A DNA stretch of 8,013 nt from Pseudomonadota bacterium. Its GTDB lineage: Bacteria > Pseudomonadota > Gammaproteobacteria > Xanthomonadales > Xanthomonadaceae. Every line of letters begins with the position of its first letter. Position 1 is the first letter of the stretch. Location of the stretch: positions 1 through 8,013 of the forward strand of contig JAEXNZ010000509.1 in the NCBI GenBank assembly GCA_023439425.1, read 5' to 3'. The notes under the pieces were generated by a model that did not search any database, was not told the origin of the DNA, and worked only from the letters and a program-made list of their open reading frames with translations. The position numbers and the translations under genes were made by a program. Below, in pieces: positions 6,755 to 8,013 of the stretch.

Positions 6755-6761
6755 TCCGATC

Positions 6762-7937
6762 ATGATCATCCAATCCCTGCTCGACACCGACCTGTACAAA
6801 TTCACCATGATGCAGGCGGTGCTGCATCAGTACCCCGGCGCGCAGGTGCAGTACCGGTTCAAGTGCCGCACGCCGGGCATCGACCTGGCCGCGTACATCG
6901 ACCAGATCAACGCCGAGATCGACCATCTGTGCACGCTGCGCTTCACCGATGCCGAGCTGGACTACATGCGTGGGCTGCGCTTCGTGAAGCCGGACTTCGC
7001 CGACTTCCTCGGGCTGTTCCATCTGGACCGCAAGTACATCGACCTGCGTCCGTCGGCGACGGTACCGGGCGAGATCGAACTGGACATCACTGGTCCGTGG
7101 CTGCACACCATTCTGTTTGAAGTGCCGCTGCTGGCGATCATCAACGAGGTCTGGTTCCGCAACACCAGCACGCCGGACTACGCTGAAGGCGAGCGCCGCC
7201 TGCAGGCCAAGACCGCGCTGCTGCGCGATACCCCGGGGTTCGAGCTGTGCCGCATTGCGGACTACGGCAGCCGCCGCCGCTACTCGCGTGACTGGCATGC
7301 GCGCATGCTGCCACAGCTGCGCGACGCGCTGGGCTCGCAGTTCGTAGGCACCAGCAACGTGCACTTCGCCCGCCTGTACGGCATGACCCCGCACGGCACC
7401 ATGGCGCACGAGTACCTGCAGGCGTTCCAGGCATTGGGCCCGCGCCTGCGCGACTCGCAGGTGGCGGCGCTGGAGTCGTGGGCGCGCGAGTATCGCGGCG
7501 ACCTTGGTATTGCGCTGTCGGATGTGGTCGGGCTGGACGCGTTCCTGCGCGACTTCGACATGTATTTCTGCAAACTGTTCGACGGCGTGCGCCACGACTC
7601 GGGCGACCCGTTCGCCTGGGGCGACCGCATGCTGGAACACTTCCAGCAGCGTCGCGTGGACCCGCGCAGCAAGGTGCTGGTGTTCAGTGACGGGCTGAAC
7701 ATCGAGAAGGTGATGCGCCTGTTCGACTACTTCCGTGGCCGCTGCCAGGTCGCGTTCGGGGTCGGCACGCATCTGACCAATGACCTCGGGCCGACGCCGC
7801 TGAACATCGTGATCAAGATGGTCCGCTGCAACGGGCAGCCGGTGGCCAAGCTGAGCGATTCGCCGGGCATGAGCATGTGCGATGACCCGGGGTATCTGGC
7901 CTATCTGCGCCAGGTATTCGAGTTGCCGGCGGAATGA
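6762..7937 (+). CDS. pncB: Nicotinate phosphoribosyltransferase
   Basis: The product is 391 aa, the usual length for the family. The cytoplasmic enzyme joins nicotinate and PRPP, using ATP, to make nicotinate mononucleotide in the Preiss-Handler NAD salvage route. Diagnostic motifs are LLDTDLYKFTMMQAV (6-20), FEVPLLAIINEVWF (119-132), FVGTSNV (194-200), GMTPHGTMAHEY (207-218, with H216 at the position of the phosphorylated histidine of the enterobacterial enzyme), DGVRHDSGDP (274-283), VFSDGLN (307-313) and FGVGTHLTND (332-341). The frame is open upstream into the glycosyltransferase gene, but ATG 6762 aligns with the family N-terminus. No good ribosome site sits at normal spacing: GGAG 6744-6747 is 14 nt away. 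The gene follows the glycosyltransferase stop by 7 nt without an intervening terminator, so it may be cotranscribed although functionally unrelated. Confidence 0.97.
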   Translation: MIIQSLLDTDLYKFTMMQAVLHQYPGAQVQYRFKCRTPGIDLAAYIDQINAEIDHLCTLRFTDAELDYMRGLRFVKPDFADFLGLFHLDRKYIDLRPSATVPGEIELDITGPWLHTILFEVPLLAIINEVWFRNTSTPDYAEGERRLQAKTALLRDTPGFELCRIADYGSRRRYSRDWHARMLPQLRDALGSQFVGTSNVHFARLYGMTPHGTMAHEYLQAFQALGPRLRDSQVAALESWAREYRGDLGIALSDVVGLDAFLRDFDMYFCKLFDGVRHDSGDPFAWGDRMLEHFQQRRVDPRSKVLVFSDGLNIEKVMRLFDYFRGRCQVAFGVGTHLTNDLGPTPLNIVIKMVRCNGQPVAKLSDSPGMSMCDDPGYLAYLRQVFELPAE

Positions 7938-7946
7938 CGGCCGGCG

Positions 7947-8013
7947 CTACCGACCTCGACGACCCCACGTAGAGCCGGGCTTGCCCGGCTGCTCTTCGAT
8001 CAGCACCACGTGC
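7947..8013 (-). CDS. Possible C-terminus of a convergent gene
   Basis: Reading leftwards from 8012, one frame is open to the right edge and stops at TAG (7949-7947). It gives 21 residues beginning HVVLIEEQPGKPG and ending in an Arg/Gly-rich stretch. The first dozen codons have G or C at nearly every third position and a strand-like HVVLIEE, which looks coding. From PGKPG onward the residues are encoded by the REP-like palindrome. Too little is present to name a product; the frame may be open by chance. Confidence 0.28.
   Translation of the reverse strand, partial: HVVLIEEQPGKPGSTWGRRGR
7969..7994 (+). repeat. REP-like GTAG palindrome (SMAG type)
   Basis: GTAG (7969-7972) heads an inverted repeat AGCCGGGC (7973-7980) / GCCCGGCT (7983-7990) around a tiny TT loop, followed by GCTC, which can extend the stem through a bulge. 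GTAG-headed palindromes of this kind are the REP family known as SMAG in Stenotrophomonas maltophilia, whose spread is linked to REP-associated tyrosine transposases. It lies 31 nt after pncB in what looks like a gap between convergent genes, where it could also serve as a transcription end or mRNA-stabilising hairpin. No transposase gene is in the window. Confidence 0.72.

Noticed and set aside
6576..6761. Upstream extension of pncB into the glycosyltransferase gene
   Set aside because: The 62 added residues are a shadow of the glycosyltransferase frame. The family N-terminus aligns at MIIQSLLDTD.
5612..6808. Long open minus-strand frame (398 codons) across both glycosyltransferases
   Set aside because: It covers the ends of two genes whose motifs read on the + strand, and it has no domain-like sequence of its own.
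6183..7772. Long open minus-strand frame (529 codons) opposite the second glycosyltransferase and pncB
   Set aside because: It spans two clear + strand genes and the gap between them. Its His/Arg/Gln-rich composition shows no domain pattern, so it is a shadow frame.

Overview
The window looks like chromosomal DNA of a Stenotrophomonas species, or a close relative in the Xanthomonas family. The evidence is very high GC with strong GC bias at third codon positions, the Xps-type gene order K-L-M-N-D of the type II secretion system (T2SS), and a short GTAG-headed palindrome at the right edge that resembles the REP/SMAG elements abundant in Stenotrophomonas maltophilia. The species call rests on recognition, not on a database match. 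All confidently called genes lie on the + strand and are packed with overlaps or very short gaps.

Positions 1-4988 hold the distal part of an xps operon. It contains the last codons of the pseudopilin gspK, then gspL and gspM (inner-membrane assembly platform), gspN/xpsN (bitopic protein with a GspC-like periplasmic domain), and gspD (outer-membrane secretin lipoprotein). K/L overlap by 4 nt, L/M by 26 nt and M/N by 11 nt; N/D are separated by 9 nt. This implies strong translational coupling. Together L, M and N would form the inner-membrane bridge that contacts the periplasmic N domains of the D channel, through which folded exoenzymes leave the cell. L, M and N all end in Pro/Ala-rich (in N also Gln-rich) low-complexity tails, and those of L and M carry the ribosome binding site of the next gene.

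A 51-nt gap with a perfect 8-bp hairpin (4989-5039) separates gspD from two back-to-back family-2-type glycosyltransferase genes (5040-5912 and 5918-6754). The second has all the expected motifs and a TTG start. The first keeps the GT-A nucleotide-binding motifs but has lost the usual acidic ED.D catalytic signature. Seven nt further on is pncB (6762-7937), a complete nicotinate phosphoribosyltransferase of NAD salvage. The last 76 nt contain the REP-like palindrome and possibly the C-terminal end of a convergent minus-strand gene.

No phage, insertion sequence, CRISPR array, tRNA or rRNA was seen. The region is mainly conserved housekeeping and secretion DNA. The points that deserve a second look are the GspC-like nature of N next to D, the low-complexity tails, the degenerate glycosyltransferase, and the REP/convergent-gene junction. 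I do not see a clearly undescribed system here.
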